In this document: piece by piece, positions 20,927 through 32,904 of the stretch
Layout of the letters: the number at the start of each line of letters is the position of its first letter
How positions within the stretch are numbered: position 1 is the stretch's first letter
NCBI GenBank assembly: GCA_014904985.1
Contig: MU128915.1
Span: forward strand, 62,001-126,000
Source: Hydnum rufescens UP504
Lineage: Eukaryota; Basidiomycota; Agaricomycetes; Cantharellales; Hydnaceae
Length of the DNA stretch: 64,000 bases
Reading direction: 5' to 3'
Notes under the pieces: model-generated
What the model was told of the DNA's origin: nothing
The model's database searches: none
What the model saw: only the letters and a program-made list of their open reading frames with translations
Translations under genes and position numbers: made by a program

Positions 20927-21964
20927 CTATTGCCCTATATTCTGTCCCTCTCTTTCCGCCATCTCCTGTTCTCTGCCTTGTTCGGCTTGTTGATTCATCT
21001 TAGCCTGTGCGCTCCTTCTTTCGTCCCTGACTTGGAGTCCCTCCCTCCCTGCTATGCTCAACGCACCAACAATCAACTCGGCTGTCCGCACGCTCTCATC
21101 GTTGGCTGGTATGGGGTAGAGAACAATTCTAGGATCGGTATTGGAATCGGTTATCGCTATAGTCGGTACTCGGGCAATTGCACATTCTCTCAGTGCCTTG
21201 AGATTCTGCAATGGATTGAGAAAAACGATGAGATCCGGCTTGACGTTCGTGGTTCTGGAAGTCTCCTCCCCAAATACTTCAAAGGGATTTGTTAAGAGAC
21301 CAGGTATCCACCGGGAGTCGAGGTGGAAGCCATTTTCCCCCATGCGTTCAGCAGCTTTGCGGACAGCGGGGCCGAGTGCCTCAGTGGTGCCCACAAAAAG
21401 TACTGTGCCATCGGCGGCGGCTATCGCACGAGTGACGTTTGCTGCTCGGCGAAGGTGAGGAAGAGTCTGGTCTAGATCGATAATAGCGATGCCAGACCGA
21501 TATCCATATATATAAGGGAGGAAAGGTGGCCGTGTTGAAGACCGAGCATGGCCCATATGGGCACCAGCCGCAATAAGTGCGGAAAGAGTGAGTTCTTTTG
21601 GGGAACGAGGTCTGTGCAAGGAATGATGTGGTCGCCAGCTGTTCTCGCGTGTTTGTGTCGACCCAAGGCGAGAGAAGAAGGATACTGAGGAAAGAATCAG
21701 CAAATAAGCACACGACTGAAGCAGAGATTTCGTACTTAAATCCCGTTGATGGCGTCGATACTCTAAAATCTCGCGTTGTTTTTTTTCAATGCCTGGTGAA
21801 GCGGGCCATTCAGGCTCTACTGGCTCCGCTGGTCGAATACGGACCAGTAGAGGTCTATATGTCGAAAACGGCCCTACAGTTAGGTACGTTACATTAAACG
21901 CGCACATAGCACATGGAAAGCATTGCTCACGAGCAATTGGTATTGGGAGCGCCCTATAACCCAT
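20927..21964 (-). CDS. MRP4: mitochondrial small-subunit ribosomal protein uS2m
   Basis: Component of the mitochondrial ribosome small subunit. The core reads LTLSALIAAGAHMGHARSST, YIYGYRSGIAIIDLDQTLPH, LRRAANVTRAIAAADGTVLF, VGTTEALGPAVRKAAERMG, SRWIPGLLTNPFEVFG, PDLIVFLNPLQNLKALREC, ARVPTIAITDSNTDPRIVLY and PIPANDESVRTAELIV, which cover the S2 signature from GAHxGH to PANDxS. A Gln/Glu/Arg-rich tail follows. ATG 21964 gives an open frame right through, but the part between about 21590 and 21750 looks intronic and an alternative frame there (TREQLATTSFLAQTSFP) looks more natural, so the N-terminal half of the gene model is uncertain. It is divergent from the Hsp70 gene. Confidence 0.85.
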   Translation of the reverse strand: MGYRALPIPIAREQCFPCAMCAFNVTYLTVGPFSTYRPLLVRIRPAEPVEPEWPASPGIEKKQREILEYRRHQRDLSTKSLLQSCAYLLILSSVSFFSRLGSTQTRENSWRPHHSLHRPRSPKELTLSALIAAGAHMGHARSSTRPPFLPYIYGYRSGIAIIDLDQTLPHLRRAANVTRAIAAADGTVLFVGTTEALGPAVRKAAERMGENGFHLDSRWIPGLLTNPFEVFGEETSRTTNVKPDLIVFLNPLQNLKALRECAIARVPTIAITDSNTDPRIVLYPIPANDESVRTAELIVGALSIAGREGLQVRDERRSAQAKMNQQAEQGREQEMAEREGQNIGQ

Positions 21965-22053
21965 TACTTACTGCCCAAACAGTGCGGCTCGGTAAATCCC
22001 GTCTACATTTTTTTGCCTCTTCTCCGTTCTTCCCATCCACCCTCTTCCCCCCA

Positions 22054-24423
22054 ATGTCCGCAGACGACGAAGTCTTCGAAGGTGCCATTGGCATTGGTGA
22101 GTGTTTATTCCATCAGAATGAACCGACATGGATTCCTCACTTAACTTTTTCCAGACCTTGGTATGTGGCGAGGTGTCCTAGAATCTTCGCCATCTCTTAC
22201 ATGCTTTGAATCCGTTCCCGCTTCTAGGCACTACTTACTCGTGAGTAACGTCGGGATAGTGTGTACCATTAAGTGCGTCGGTCTGACACAGTTCGATCTT
22301 AGATGCGTTGGGGTAATGCAAAATGACCGGGTAGAAATCATTGCAAATGACCGTGCGTGGTTTTTACCCACAGCAGATCAGTTATCTGAATGCGCCCTTG
22401 TCCATTGCAGAGGGTAACCGCACAACGCCGTCATATGTTGCCTTCGCCTCAGAAGAGCGCTTGATCGGCGATGCTGCAAAAAACCAGGCTGCAATGAACC
22501 CCCGAAACACGGTGTTCGACGCCAAGCGCCTGATCGGTCGTCGTTTTGAGTAAGTATTGCTTGTGTGCGTTGTCGACAATTTTTCTGACAGTGCTTACCC
22601 AGTGACCCTGATGTTAAAAAGGTACCGTGACTTCACGTTATTTGTTCTGGTATAGCCAGTTGTCTGACGTATGATATTTCAGGATATAGCCCATTGGCCG
22701 TTTGTCGTCGTCGAAAAGGACGGTTCTCCATTTATCAAGGTTGACTATCTTGGCGAGGAGAAGACTTTCAGCCCTCAGGAGATCTCATCAATGGTTCTTA
22801 CAAAAATGAAAGAAATCTCTGAAGCCAAATTAGGGAAAACTGTGAAGAAAGCTGTTGTAACGTATGTACTCGTAATTCCGCTATTTTTAATGCTCGGCTG
22901 AGGCGGTTCGTAGCGTTCCCGCTTACTTCAATGACTCGCAACGACTTGCGACAAAAGATGCCGGGCGCATCGCTGGTCTCGATGTTCTTCGCATCATCAA
23001 CGAACCAACGGCGGCTGCTATTGCCTACGGCCTTGACCAACAGACTAAGGAAGAGAAGAACGTCCTTATTTTCGATCTCGGTGGGGGCACTTTCGATGTC
23101 TCTCTTCTGAATATCACTGGTGGTGTCTTCGCTGTGAAGGCGACTGCTGGAGACACACATCTTGGTGGGGAGGACTTTGATAATGCGTTATTGGACCACT
23201 TCAAGGCTGAATTCAAGAGGAAGACCGGGAATGACATCTCTGATGACCCCCGCGCCTTGCGACGGCTGCGTAGTGCATGCGAGCGTGCTAAGCGAACTTT
23301 GTCGAGTGTCGCCCAAACCACCGTTGAGGTTGATTCGCTGTATCAGGGCGAGGACTTCTCAGCCAATATCTCTCGTGCTCGCTTCGAGGAGATTAATGCC
23401 ACTGCTTTCAAGTCAACAATGGAGCCAGTTGAGAAGGTCCTTAAGGATGCCAAGATGTCCCGCGAAAAGGTGATTCCTACTGGAAGGTCTGTTGATTGGG
23501 AGTGAATTTCTTACCAGGCTTGGGTAGGTCGATGACATTGTCCTCGTTGGGGGTTCCACCCGCATTCCAAAGATCCAAGCCTTAGTCAGCGAGTTCTTTG
23601 GGGGGCGCCAGCTTAACAAGTCGATCAACCCCGACGAAGCCGTTGCGTATGGTGCTGCTGTCCAGGCTGCCGTGCTCACTGGACAAACGAGTGAGAAGAC
23701 CCAAGACCTTCTCCTCCTTGATGTCGCCCCTCTCAGCCTGGGGGTTGCCATGCAGGGCGATGTCTTCGGTGTCGTCGTTCCTCGAAACACTCCCATCCCG
23801 ACCAACAAGTCACGAACTTTCACGACGGTGGAGGACAATCAGACGACGGTGACATTCCCTGTGTATGAGGGAGAACGTACTCAGTGCCGTGACAACCGTC
23901 TCTTGGGCGAGTTCGAACTAACTGGCATCCCACCCATGCCACGGGTCAAGCCGAACTCGTCACTACCTTTGAGGTAGATGCCAACGGTCTTCTCAAGGTC
24001 TCCGCTATGGATCGCGCTTCGGGCCGGAAGGCATCCATCAGTAAGTCTTTCTTTGGATGCTTGCCTGTTTTCAAGAGCTTAAGACTGTTTTTTAGGCATT
24101 ACTAACTCTGTCGGTCGCCTCACGAGTGCCGAGATCGACCAGATGATCAAGGACGCCGAACAGTTCAAACAGGCGGACAAAGACTTTTCTGCACGCCATG
24201 AGGCCAAGTCAGACCTCGAGGCATACATCCACCAGGTTGAAGGCACTATTTCGAGTCCCGAGATTGGAATGAAGCTGAAGCGGGGGGCGAAAGCACAGGT
24301 AGAGCTGAGCTCGCGAAGGCGATGGAGAAGCTGGAGATCGAGGATTCGACCAGCGATGAGCTGAAAAAAGCACAGTTGGGCATCAAGCGTGCGTTACAAA
24401 AGGCGACTGCTGGGATGCGGTGA
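22054..24423 (+). CDS. SSB1: ribosome-associated Hsp70, SSB type
   Basis: Cytosolic Hsp70 that binds nascent chains at the ribosome in fungi. From ATG 22054: [20 protein letters not shown], assembled over three short introns, [153 protein letters not shown] and [20 protein letters not shown]. The substrate domain ([20 protein letters not shown]) matches SSB rather than SSA, and there is no EEVD end; it stops ATAGMR. Two single-base losses break the frame, at the G run 23943-23945 ([17 protein letters not shown] follows) and near 24304 ([14 protein letters not shown] follows). Confidence 0.9.
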
Positions 24424-24715
24424 AGAAGTCTTGCTTTGTCTCTTTGCTCGATCCTCTCTTGTTTCATTCATTTTACATTCAAACGAATCCTTGTCGCGGT
24501 GCTGTCGATATTTGATTTACCCAAACAATATTAATAGTATTGAAAGGGTCCGACCGTCGAGGTCAGGTACGCCCGGAATCAACTGCGTGCTCGCTTATAA
24601 CTTATCCCCCAGACAGAGCTTACCACGCTCGCTTTTGGCCACACACTCGTTTGTTTGACCACAGTCCCTCTTGGGCCCCTTGCTACCCACCCTCTTTTTG
24701 TGCTCGAATCCCAAT

Positions 24716-25648
24716 ATGTTTATACTTGCTTCCCTCGCCACAGTCGTTATAGCGATCACGCCCATCCTTGGGCTTGATATCCATCAGGGGCCTGCCGCTC
24801 ATCGACGCCATCACGAGATTTCTCACAGGCCGCGCGGAGACATCTCCAAACGTTTCGCCGGAGCTCGAGCCACATACTATGCAGTAGGCATGTATACGTA
24901 TTAATTTTCTGGCTGGGATAAACGAATATGGCTTGACAAGTTCCCCTTAGGTTTGGGTGCATGTGGACAGTATAACCACCCCAGCGATTTTATCGTTGCA
25001 CTGAATCAGGACCAGTTCGGCTCTGGATACCCCGGTCCCCACTGCTTCGAGTCTATCACCATAACTTGTAATGGAAAAACTGCTCACGCCACTATTATGG
25101 ACGAGGTGAGGTCCTTGTTTCATACGTGACCTCGACCCAGGGTGCTGATTGTCTGTACCAAGTGCCCTGGATGCCCTTACGCCGGCTTGGATTTGAGCGA
25201 AGGCCTGTTCAGCGTAATCGTTCGATATCAATCCCCAACAGGGTCCTTTTTAACATCTTTCAATTAGTATTTCGCGGACCCCTCTGTGGGGGTGCTTGCT
25301 TGCGACTGGAGTTACGGCACGAGTGGAGAGAATCCGAAACCTGCGCCTCACTCGTCGTCCCCGCCTCCGCCACCACCCCCGAAAACTACTACTTCGACCC
25401 GGAAATACGTTCCACCTACCTCTCTGAGTTCGCACACCACTTCGAAGACAACGTCGACGACAAGCCATAAGACCTCGCATTCGACGAGCTCGCATTCGAC
25501 GATATCCCATTCGAGTACGTCGACAACCGCCTTGCCCAGCACCATGCCCCCAGTTGTTCCCCCCGAAACGACTCCCGACAATCTCAATGCACTAAACCTG
25601 TTCGTGCTAAACTTGGGAAATCTTGTGGCGCTTGCGCTCGGGGCGTGA
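24716..25648 (+). CDS. secreted RlpA-like double-psi beta-barrel protein with Ser/Thr-rich tail
   Basis: Starts MFILASLATVVIAITPILGL, a signal peptide. After the intron the domain reads ATYYAVGLGACGQYNHPSDF, IVALNQDQFGSGYPGPHCF, SITITCNGKTAHATIMD, CPGCPYAGLDLSEGLFS and, after another intron, FADPSVGVLACDWSY. GACG, a central CxGC and the final DWSY are typical of the small fungal DPBB/barwin-like proteins related to expansins and RlpA. Then comes a linker very rich in Pro, Ser, Thr and His, and a hydrophobic end (NALNLFVLNLGNLVALALGA), suggesting a GPI-type anchor. Substrate unknown; cell-wall binding is likely. Confidence 0.82.
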
Positions 25649-26063
25649 CATGATTTCTCAGTGTAGTTTCCTCTATATTTACCCTCCTGTCTCTCTTCTT
25701 GTTGTGTGTGTCCTGTGGTACTTTTATTCTGCGGGCGGCAGTGCCTTGCAATACTGTACGTATTTTGAGTTATTCCGTTTTTAGCCTACCGGTTTTCCGT
25801 ATCTGTCCGTATCTACATTGTCAAAATTGGTCAATTACTTATTTATCTTACTCGAGCGCGGTACGTGGGGAACAGTCTTCCCGCGAAGTATTGTGTGTCG
25901 GATGACCAGGAACAATGGGTAGCTATTTTTTCCGCAGTGTGCAGAAAGGTAAGAGGCCACAAGCGAATTTGAATTGTGATGGTAGTTGCCGACGGAGGGT
26001 TTCTCTTGGAACCGTTTATTTACCCCACACACCACCAGCTGCCGACTGCCGCGGCACAAAGAC
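25649..26063. other. intergenic region before the GH72 gene
   Basis: No gene recognised. The left part should be the 3' untranslated region of the DPBB gene and the right part the promoter and 5' leader of the GH72 gene. Short frames here carry no recognisable motif. Confidence 0.5.
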
Positions 26064-28244
26064 ATGCGGTCAAAAGTTTCTCTCGTTCTTCTCGCTCTAG
26101 CGAGCTCGTCTTCTGCCCTTCAAACCATCAGTCGTGTTGGGCGCTACCTGTATGGTGCGGACGGTAACCGTTTCTACATCAAGGTCAGCGAAATGTCGCT
26201 ATTCGCGAAACATATAGACTACATTCCCACTCGCATTTCTAGGGGATGTCCTACCAGGAGCAGGGAAATATCACCAGCACCAACCCGTATGAACTTCACT
26301 CCCTCACTCCCTCATGGGCTGTACAAGGAACTCACGCCTGTGTGCTTTCAGGGACTCATTTCCCGAACCCAGCACATTCGTAGACCCTCTCGCAGATCCG
26401 GCAGGATGTGCCCGAGACCTACCCTACATGAAGGAACTAGGCCTCAATGCCATCCGAGTGTACAGCGTCGACTCGTCTCTAAACCACGATGCTTGCATGT
26501 CTGCTTTGAGTCAGGCAGGCATATACACCATGTATGTTCCGCAGCCTGATCTAATTTTGAATACCTGTGCAGTTACGAAATGATTGTGTTTGATTACGTA
26601 GTATCGACTTGGCCCTCCCCGTCAATGGGTCAATAGACCGTGCCAGCCCGGCGTGGACAATCAACATACTGGACCTCTACATCAAAACTATCGACACGTT
26701 CGCCAAATACGACAACGTGCTTGCTTATAACGTCGGCAACGAGGTCGCCATATCGGCTGAAGGTACAGTGGCTGGCCCATTTGTTAAAGCTGCTGCGCGA
26801 GACATCAAAGGTATCTCCTATCTTTGCACTTAGGGGGCCTGACTAATTTAACGTGGCTCAGCATACCTCAGCGCCCACAAGCTAACGACCCTTGTAGGGT
26901 ACGCTGCGGTCGATGCCCCCGACACTTGGCGCCTTCCTTTCGCCGAGTATCTGTCATGTGACAGTGAGGGTGACAGTATTGATCTCTATGGCCTGAACAA
27001 CTAGTATGTGGCCCTCATGTACAGTAAACTATTATCTAATTCGTGGACTCTCAGCGAATGGTGTGGCAGCGATTCCTTCGCTAGTGCATACCAAAATACC
27101 GAGAACGCGTTCGCGAATTATAACATTCCTGCTTATTTTTCTGAATATGGGTGTGTGTTTTATTTCTCCTCGCTAGGCATTATTTAATCCCTTCCTTCTA
27201 GATGTGTTACGAGTCCACCACGTTTGTGGACTGAAGTACAAGCGTTATTTGGCCCACAGATGATCCCAGTATGGTCTGGGGGTCTTGCGTGTATGTTTAC
27301 TCCAGCCGTCAAACCGCTTATTTTCTATTGTCTGATATTTTTGTCGTCTTTTTCAGTCTCGTATTTCCCGGCTTTTGGAGGTTTTGGGATGGTAAACATT
27401 AGCACCGATGGGAAGACTGTTACAGTATCGGATGATTTCACCCGACTCCAAACCCAATATGCGACTGTTAACTTTACAAATTCGCCTACCAAGGCCGATG
27501 CGGGCACCACATCGTACCCCAGTTGTCCCGCTGATACTACAACATTCCTCGCTAGCACTACATTGCCTCCCACGCCGAACTCCAAGTTGTGCGATTGCGT
27601 GGCTCAGTCCTTTAGCTGCTTATTCACACCCCAGACGAGCAACTATACGGCTATTATTGGGTCCTTGCTGGATTTTGGGTGTTCTCAGCTAGGTTCATCT
27701 GGAGGGAACTGTGATATCATTGCTAGCAATGGGCAGAATGGGACATATGGGAGTTTGTCGGGATGTGATCCCCGTGCGTTCCTCTTCGTTGGACTCGTAT
27801 TTCTTTGTACTCATCTTCAATATCTTCAAATAGCCACCAAGCTTTCGTACGTGATGTCTTCCATTTATGAGTCGAGCAATCGAGATGCACAGGCGGTATG
27901 TTTACTCTCCGATCGCTTTGTTATTGATTTTGACGACGGGATTCCAGTGCAACTTTAGTGGAAATGCGACGATCAATCCCTCTGCGCCACCATCACGAAC
28001 AGCAGCAAATGCTGCCGCCCAGTCATGTCTCAACGCTAACCCCGCAACAACATTCGCCCCTACCTCCGTTCCTCTATCCAACGCTCAATCTTCTACATCC
28101 TCTGGGTCATCGGCAACATCCTCGAGCACCAAGAAATCGAGCGCCGGGAGCAAGCATGTTGGAATTGTCCATGGGACCACTCTCATCGGGACCGGAGCTG
28201 TGATTCTCGGCGCTCTTGCGAGTGGTGTGTGGGTATTGTTGTGA
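26064..28244 (+). CDS. GPI-anchored 1,3-beta-glucanosyltransferase, GH72 with X8/CBM43 domain (Gas/Gel type)
   Basis: Elongates and branches cell-wall beta-1,3-glucan at the plasma membrane. Signal peptide MRSKVSLVLLALASSSSAL, then YLYGADGNRFYIKG, GMSYQEQGN, DPAGCARDLPYMKELGLNAI, RVYSVDSSLNHDACM, YDNVLAYNVGNEVA with the acid/base Glu, YLSAHKLTTLVGYAAVDAPD, SIDLYGLNNYEWCGDSSF, IPAYFSEYGC with the nucleophile Glu, and WSGGLAFSYF. A Cys-rich X8 domain follows (LCDCVAQSFSCLF, DFGCSQLGSSGGNCD, NRDAQACNFSGNATI). A Ser/Thr tail and hydrophobic end (GTTLIGTGAVILGALASGVW) indicate GPI anchoring. About ten short introns; no frame break seen. Confidence 0.92.
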
Positions 28245-28775
28245 ACACACGCGGCGGACTAGATTACTGTCATTTCATTACACGGACCAAGTCTTGGACA
28301 CTAGTCTTTTAATTTTCCACCTGATACAGTCATCTATTGTCACTTGCATCAGCCCATTGTATCTCAACTTTACCGTTCATTTGCCTCACGGCTTACATAC
28401 TGTAATATGGATCCAGATTCTACTGGGTGTGAGGCCCATATTCTTTCAAGTCCTTGTTCACTGTCAAGAATTCAAAAGAATCTGGATTCTCAACTGTTCA
28501 GGGAAGAGAAATTGGCTACTGGAACTGAATCAATTCCATTCCATTCAGATTCCTCAGCTGATTCACTGAACTTCAAATAACTCGCAAGTTTGGGAAATCA
28601 ACAGACGTCATTCCTTCATCGATAACTCCTCTTCTCTCCTCAGATACAGTTTGTGCTCTAGCCCACACCATAATTTATGGCAACAAAATGGAATCAATTA
28701 TGTTCAGTAGTCATTGCCCTCTAAGATCTTCACATCAAATCGATCACTGCAGTAAATCGATGGCATACGCGAGGT
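28245..28775. other. convergent intergenic region between GH72 and BRF1
   Basis: Both neighbours end here. Around 28480-28560 there is a run of overlapping short patterns (gaatctggattctc, attccattccattcagattc). No gene or RNA recognised. Confidence 0.5.
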
Positions 28776-30682
28776 TCATGGAGACAATGGTCGCCAGTCC
28801 CCAACAATCTCCTCAGTGTCCTCAGCGACCTTCTCGAGACCTGCATCCCAATCACTGGGACTCCCGAGCTCCCCCAACACATCATTGCGCTGAGCACCAT
28901 CCCTTTCGGATCCATTGATATCCTCTTCTTCGAGGGACATGCCCTCCACCGCCCAGCGATCCTTGAGGGCTTCCATCTCCTCCTCGTCACGAAACAACGC
29001 ATCCATTTCGCCCGGCTCGAATAGGTCGTCGTCGTCGACGAATTGTTCTCCACCTTTCGAAGCGGCGAGCATTGCAAGGCGTGATAAGACCCGCTGACCG
29101 TACAGACTAGAGGGATCCGCAAGCAGCTGGCTTCGCAGAACATGTGATGCTGAAGATGCAGGAACGGAAGATTGGGAGGAAGAGCTGGAATGAGGAGCGT
29201 ATGAAAGGACCGATGCAGCAGCATCTTGAAAGATCTTGCGATGATAGGCTTCAGGGCGTTTCAGACGTCGGACGTATGCGTCCGGTCGGCCAGCGTTGGT
29301 CATCCAAGTATCGGGATCACGGGCAGGACATACCCTCTTCCGAGTACCTTCGTCGGCCGGTTGTGGACTTTCGGTGCGCCGACGTTTTTGGGGGGCGATG
29401 ACAGTGAGGATGCAGACGCAGTTTTCGCAGGATTGATAGCAGTGGCGTCGAAGTCGGTAGGTGTCTCGTCACTGTCTTTCAGCACTTCGAAAAATGTATC
29501 ATCAGAGTCGTCATCGAGAAGTAAAACTTCCGGAGAGTCTTCGGCCGGACTGTCAGTGTGTCCCAAGGAGGCCTTCCACAGACTCTGCTGGAAAGTGACG
29601 ACATCTTTCATCCATCGGGCGTTCGACTCCCGACCAGCCACCCCTCGTGCGCTCTTATTCTTGGCAGAGTCTACCCAAGGAAGATTCGTCTTCCAATCGT
29701 GTACGAGCCTCCCGATCTCGCGATAGCGCTCCATAATCGTGGTCTTGGCGAATCCTATTTGTGAAGCAAGCTTGGCAATAAGATTATGGTATTCTGGCAT
29801 AGGCCTTCCGCACACTCCCTCAAAAGCTGCAATAACCAAAGCGCATGCAACAGGCGAAGCTGCCCGTTGGTGAGTGAGGGACACTCGTTGACAGAGCGCA
29901 GACAGCGAGGCCGCAAAACGCGACACATCTGTGATCGAGATTGTCTGAAGGTATCGCTGAAGAGCAGGAGCCAGCTCCGATGGTGCTTCTGCCAGAGTAG
30001 ATATTGTCTTCAACAAATTCGGCAAGAGGAGAACAGCATCATTCGGGGGAAGGTTCAGAGACAAGAGTGTTTTGATTTTGCCGAACATGCGTGCAAGCGA
30101 CGTCAAAGAGACGCTTAGACGCACCTGAGGTGTCAGCTCTTAGGTTTACGGGATACGTACGATGGAAAACAAGTATACTCACAGCTATATCAATAAGAGT
30201 CTCGCTTCGGTCGTTTTCGCGAAGTGCAACAGCAACAGCAGCCCCCTCGACTAATTTCGACGTCTTCCCCCATCTGAATTGACCCGCCTTCATTGACTGA
30301 TCAAATACATTCCGAGCGCGAGGAACAAGGCCTGGGTGCTGAAGGCTTGTGAGCAGATTCTGTATCGCTTTATGGGCAGCATTCTGCAACATATAAGCAT
30401 GATACGGACAATATCAATAAGGTCACAAAAGCCTACCTTATTGTTTCTGTCGTATAATTCTTTGTTTCCTTGACCCGCAAGCGATCTATTCCCATAAACG
30501 CCCTTAAGGGTGCTAGGACCGGCATAATATGAGCGTCCAATTTGCCCCTCGAGTTCGTTCGTGCTGTCGACATAGAGCTCCACCTGCTGGGCGTCCACTA
30601 GTGTCCCGCAATTGGTGCATATGTCCGCGAATGCTTCAGCAACGTATGCAGTGTTCCCACTGCCGCAAGTTCCGCACGTCAT
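28776..30682 (-). CDS. BRF1: transcription factor IIIB subunit Brf1 (TFIIB-related)
   Basis: TFIIIB subunit that recruits RNA polymerase III to tRNA and 5S genes. From ATG 30682: zinc ribbon CGTCGSGN...CTNCGTLVD (C-x2-C, C-x2-C), then GQIGRSYYAGPSTLKGVYGN, AHKAIQNLLTSLQHPGLVPR, MKAGQFRWGKTSKLVEGAAV (first cyclin fold), RYLQTISITDVSRFAASLSA, RAASPVACALVIAAFEGVCG and LASQIGFAKTTIMERYREIG (second cyclin fold). The acidic C-terminal part includes VHDWKTNLPWVDS, TDPDTW-like MTNAGRPDAYVRRLKRPEAY and DEEEMEALKDRWAVEG. One base is missing at the CCC run complementary to 29321-29323; with it the frame reads VLPRDPDTWMTNAG. Divergent from the succinyl-CoA ligase gene, 72 bases between starts. Confidence 0.88.
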
Positions 30683-30754
30683 GGCATCCCAAAAGTCATG
30701 AGGGCAGACCCTCGGCGTCCGCCGTTGCCAATTCAAGGGAACACTTTTGTGGTC
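30683..30754. promoter_or_regulatory. short bidirectional promoter between BRF1 and succinyl-CoA ligase beta
   Basis: Only 72 bases separate the divergent start codons assigned to the two genes. No TATA box is evident. If an upstream ATG at 30698 is used for the ligase the gap would be still shorter. Confidence 0.4.
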
Positions 30755-32568
30755 ATGTATAGGTCAACTCAAGCCCTTACTCGTGTAAGAGACCATTATG
30801 CTCGTCCAAATGCCCTGCTCAAGGCAGAATACCGCTTTAGAGTTTGCGACAAGGGCCTGCTAGCCGGATTCACCGACGATTTCTCTCCATCCATGAGTAC
30901 CAATCCATGAACCTCCTGAACAGTGTGGGTTTGCGTTCTCGATCCCGACTGGCTTTTCTGAAACCGTTGGGTGCAATTTAGTATGGGATCGCAACCCCGA
31001 AAAGTGTGGCCGCAAAGACACCCCAGGAGGCATTCGATGTTGCTAGGAGCTTTGGTCTGGAGTCCTTTCTGGCGTTCAGATTGGCTTCTTAATCTGGACT
31101 TTTCAGGGAGCGACAAGCTTGTTATCAAGGCCCAGGTGCTGGCTGGTGGTCGCGGCAAAGGTAAATTCGACAATGGTTTCCAGGGTGGTGTGCACATGGT
31201 CGACAGGTGAACATCGTTCCTATATGCAAAAACTGGTATCATGCTTTACCGCGCTATCCCCAGTCCCGAACAAGCCAAGGAATATGCCTCCAAAATGATT
31301 GGTGCCAAGCTCATTACAAAACAGACTGGTGCTGCAGGCAGAATATGCAACGCCGTATGCAACTGTGATTCCCGGTATACTTTTGGTGGCTCATACGTGT
31401 CTAGGTCATGCTTGCCGAGCGTAGGGTGCCAGAACACGAATACTATGCTGCCATTCTGAGTGACAGAGCAAGGCAAACACCTGTTCTAGTCACCTCTGCT
31501 CAAGGGGGGATGAACATCGAAGACGTAGCAAAGGAAAACCCATCTGCTATTATCACTACCCCTATTGACTTCGAAAAGGGCGTTTCACGGGAAGAAGCTG
31601 TAGCTCTTGCCAAGAAGCTTGGATTCAAGAATGAGAAGACACAAAGCGACGCCGCCGATACATTCGTTAATTTATACAAGATCTTCAAAGACAAGGATGC
31701 GACACAGATCGAGATTAATCCTCTTGCTGAGACTGCTGATGGTGCGGTCTTGTGGTGAGTCCCCTTCTTCCTGCGTTCCCCCCGGCGTTTTTAACGGAGT
31801 CAATAATAGTATGGATGCCAAATTTGGCTTCGATGACAACGCCGAGTTTAGGCAGAAAGATATCCATGACCTCCGCGATGTTTCGCAAGAGACTCCAGTC
31901 GAAGTCGAGGCTCAGAAGTTTGGCCTCAACTTCATCAAGCTGGATGGGAATATCGGCTGTCTTGTGAATGGTGCTGGGCTTGCAATGGCTACAATGGACG
32001 TGCTGAAACTCCACGGCGGTGAGTGCAAATTTCACCAGTCATGACGACGTTCCTGAATGATGTACAGGTGACCCTGCCAATTTCCTTGACGTTGGGGGGT
32101 GCGTGCGCCAATACATGATTTCTGCCCAATGTTAATCCCTTCTCCTATGACAGAGGCGCCACTCCAGAAACCGTGAAGAAAGCCTTTGAGCTGTTATTGT
32201 CCGACAAGAACGTCACCTCCATTCTCCTCAACGTGTTCGGGGGTACGCATTGCATGTTGAGTCTTCTGGTGTCCTTGATCATAATGTTCTTTGGCGTAGG
32301 TATCATGCGGTGCGACTACATTGCCGAAGGGGTAATCAGGGCAACCAGAGAGCTTGACCTGAGAGTCCCCCTTGTGGTCCGACTGCAGGGCACCAAGGAA
32401 CATGAGGCGAAACAGTAGGTATCCTTCTCCAAGTTGTTGCATCCCTGAATTTGACTATTGTGATGGCTTGTGTATAACAGATTGATCAAGGAATCTGGGC
32501 TGAAGATCTTCTCCTTCGACGGACTGGACGAAGCAGCTGCCAAGGCTGTCGAACTCGGTCGTGTCTAG
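30755..32568 (+). CDS. LSC2: succinyl-CoA ligase (ADP/GDP-forming) subunit beta, mitochondrial
   Basis: TCA-cycle enzyme subunit that makes succinate and ATP or GTP from succinyl-CoA in the matrix. ATG 30755 starts a presequence (MYRSTQAL); the mature start is [17 protein letters not shown], spliced to [20 protein letters not shown]. The ATP-grasp domain shows [87 protein letters not shown] and [14 protein letters not shown]. The C-terminal ligase domain shows [57 protein letters not shown] and [20 protein letters not shown], ending [10 protein letters not shown]. Exon edges near 30770-30880 are the least certain part. Confidence 0.9.
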
Positions 32569-32904
32569 TTCCCTGGTGTCTAGCGAACTTGGATGTGGTC
32601 ATGTTTAGATAGTACCACTTTCTTGTGCGTATGGTACATAATATTATTTAAAGTAAACTTGAATCTACAAGCTTCGAGCCGTTAGCTTTCTGCAGCTTGT
32701 GGCCAGACAGCCGCCTGTCGGCATAATGCAATTAGGATACCCTAAGGCACTTTTCCTTTAGACCTGTTCTCATGCATTTGAAGATTATCTAACGAGATCC
32801 CTGGGTCCGCAGTATCGTAGTGCACGAGAGGAATGGAGAGCGTAGGATATATCTCTATCGTCTCAATAAATTTCTAACGGCCATTATAGTCGCGTGGTCT
32901 TGGA
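32569..32904. other. intergenic region between succinyl-CoA ligase and the repeat block
   Basis: Downstream sequence of the ligase gene; AT-rich at 32630-32660. No gene recognised. The repeat block begins at about 32905 where similarity to the other modules starts. Confidence 0.5.
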
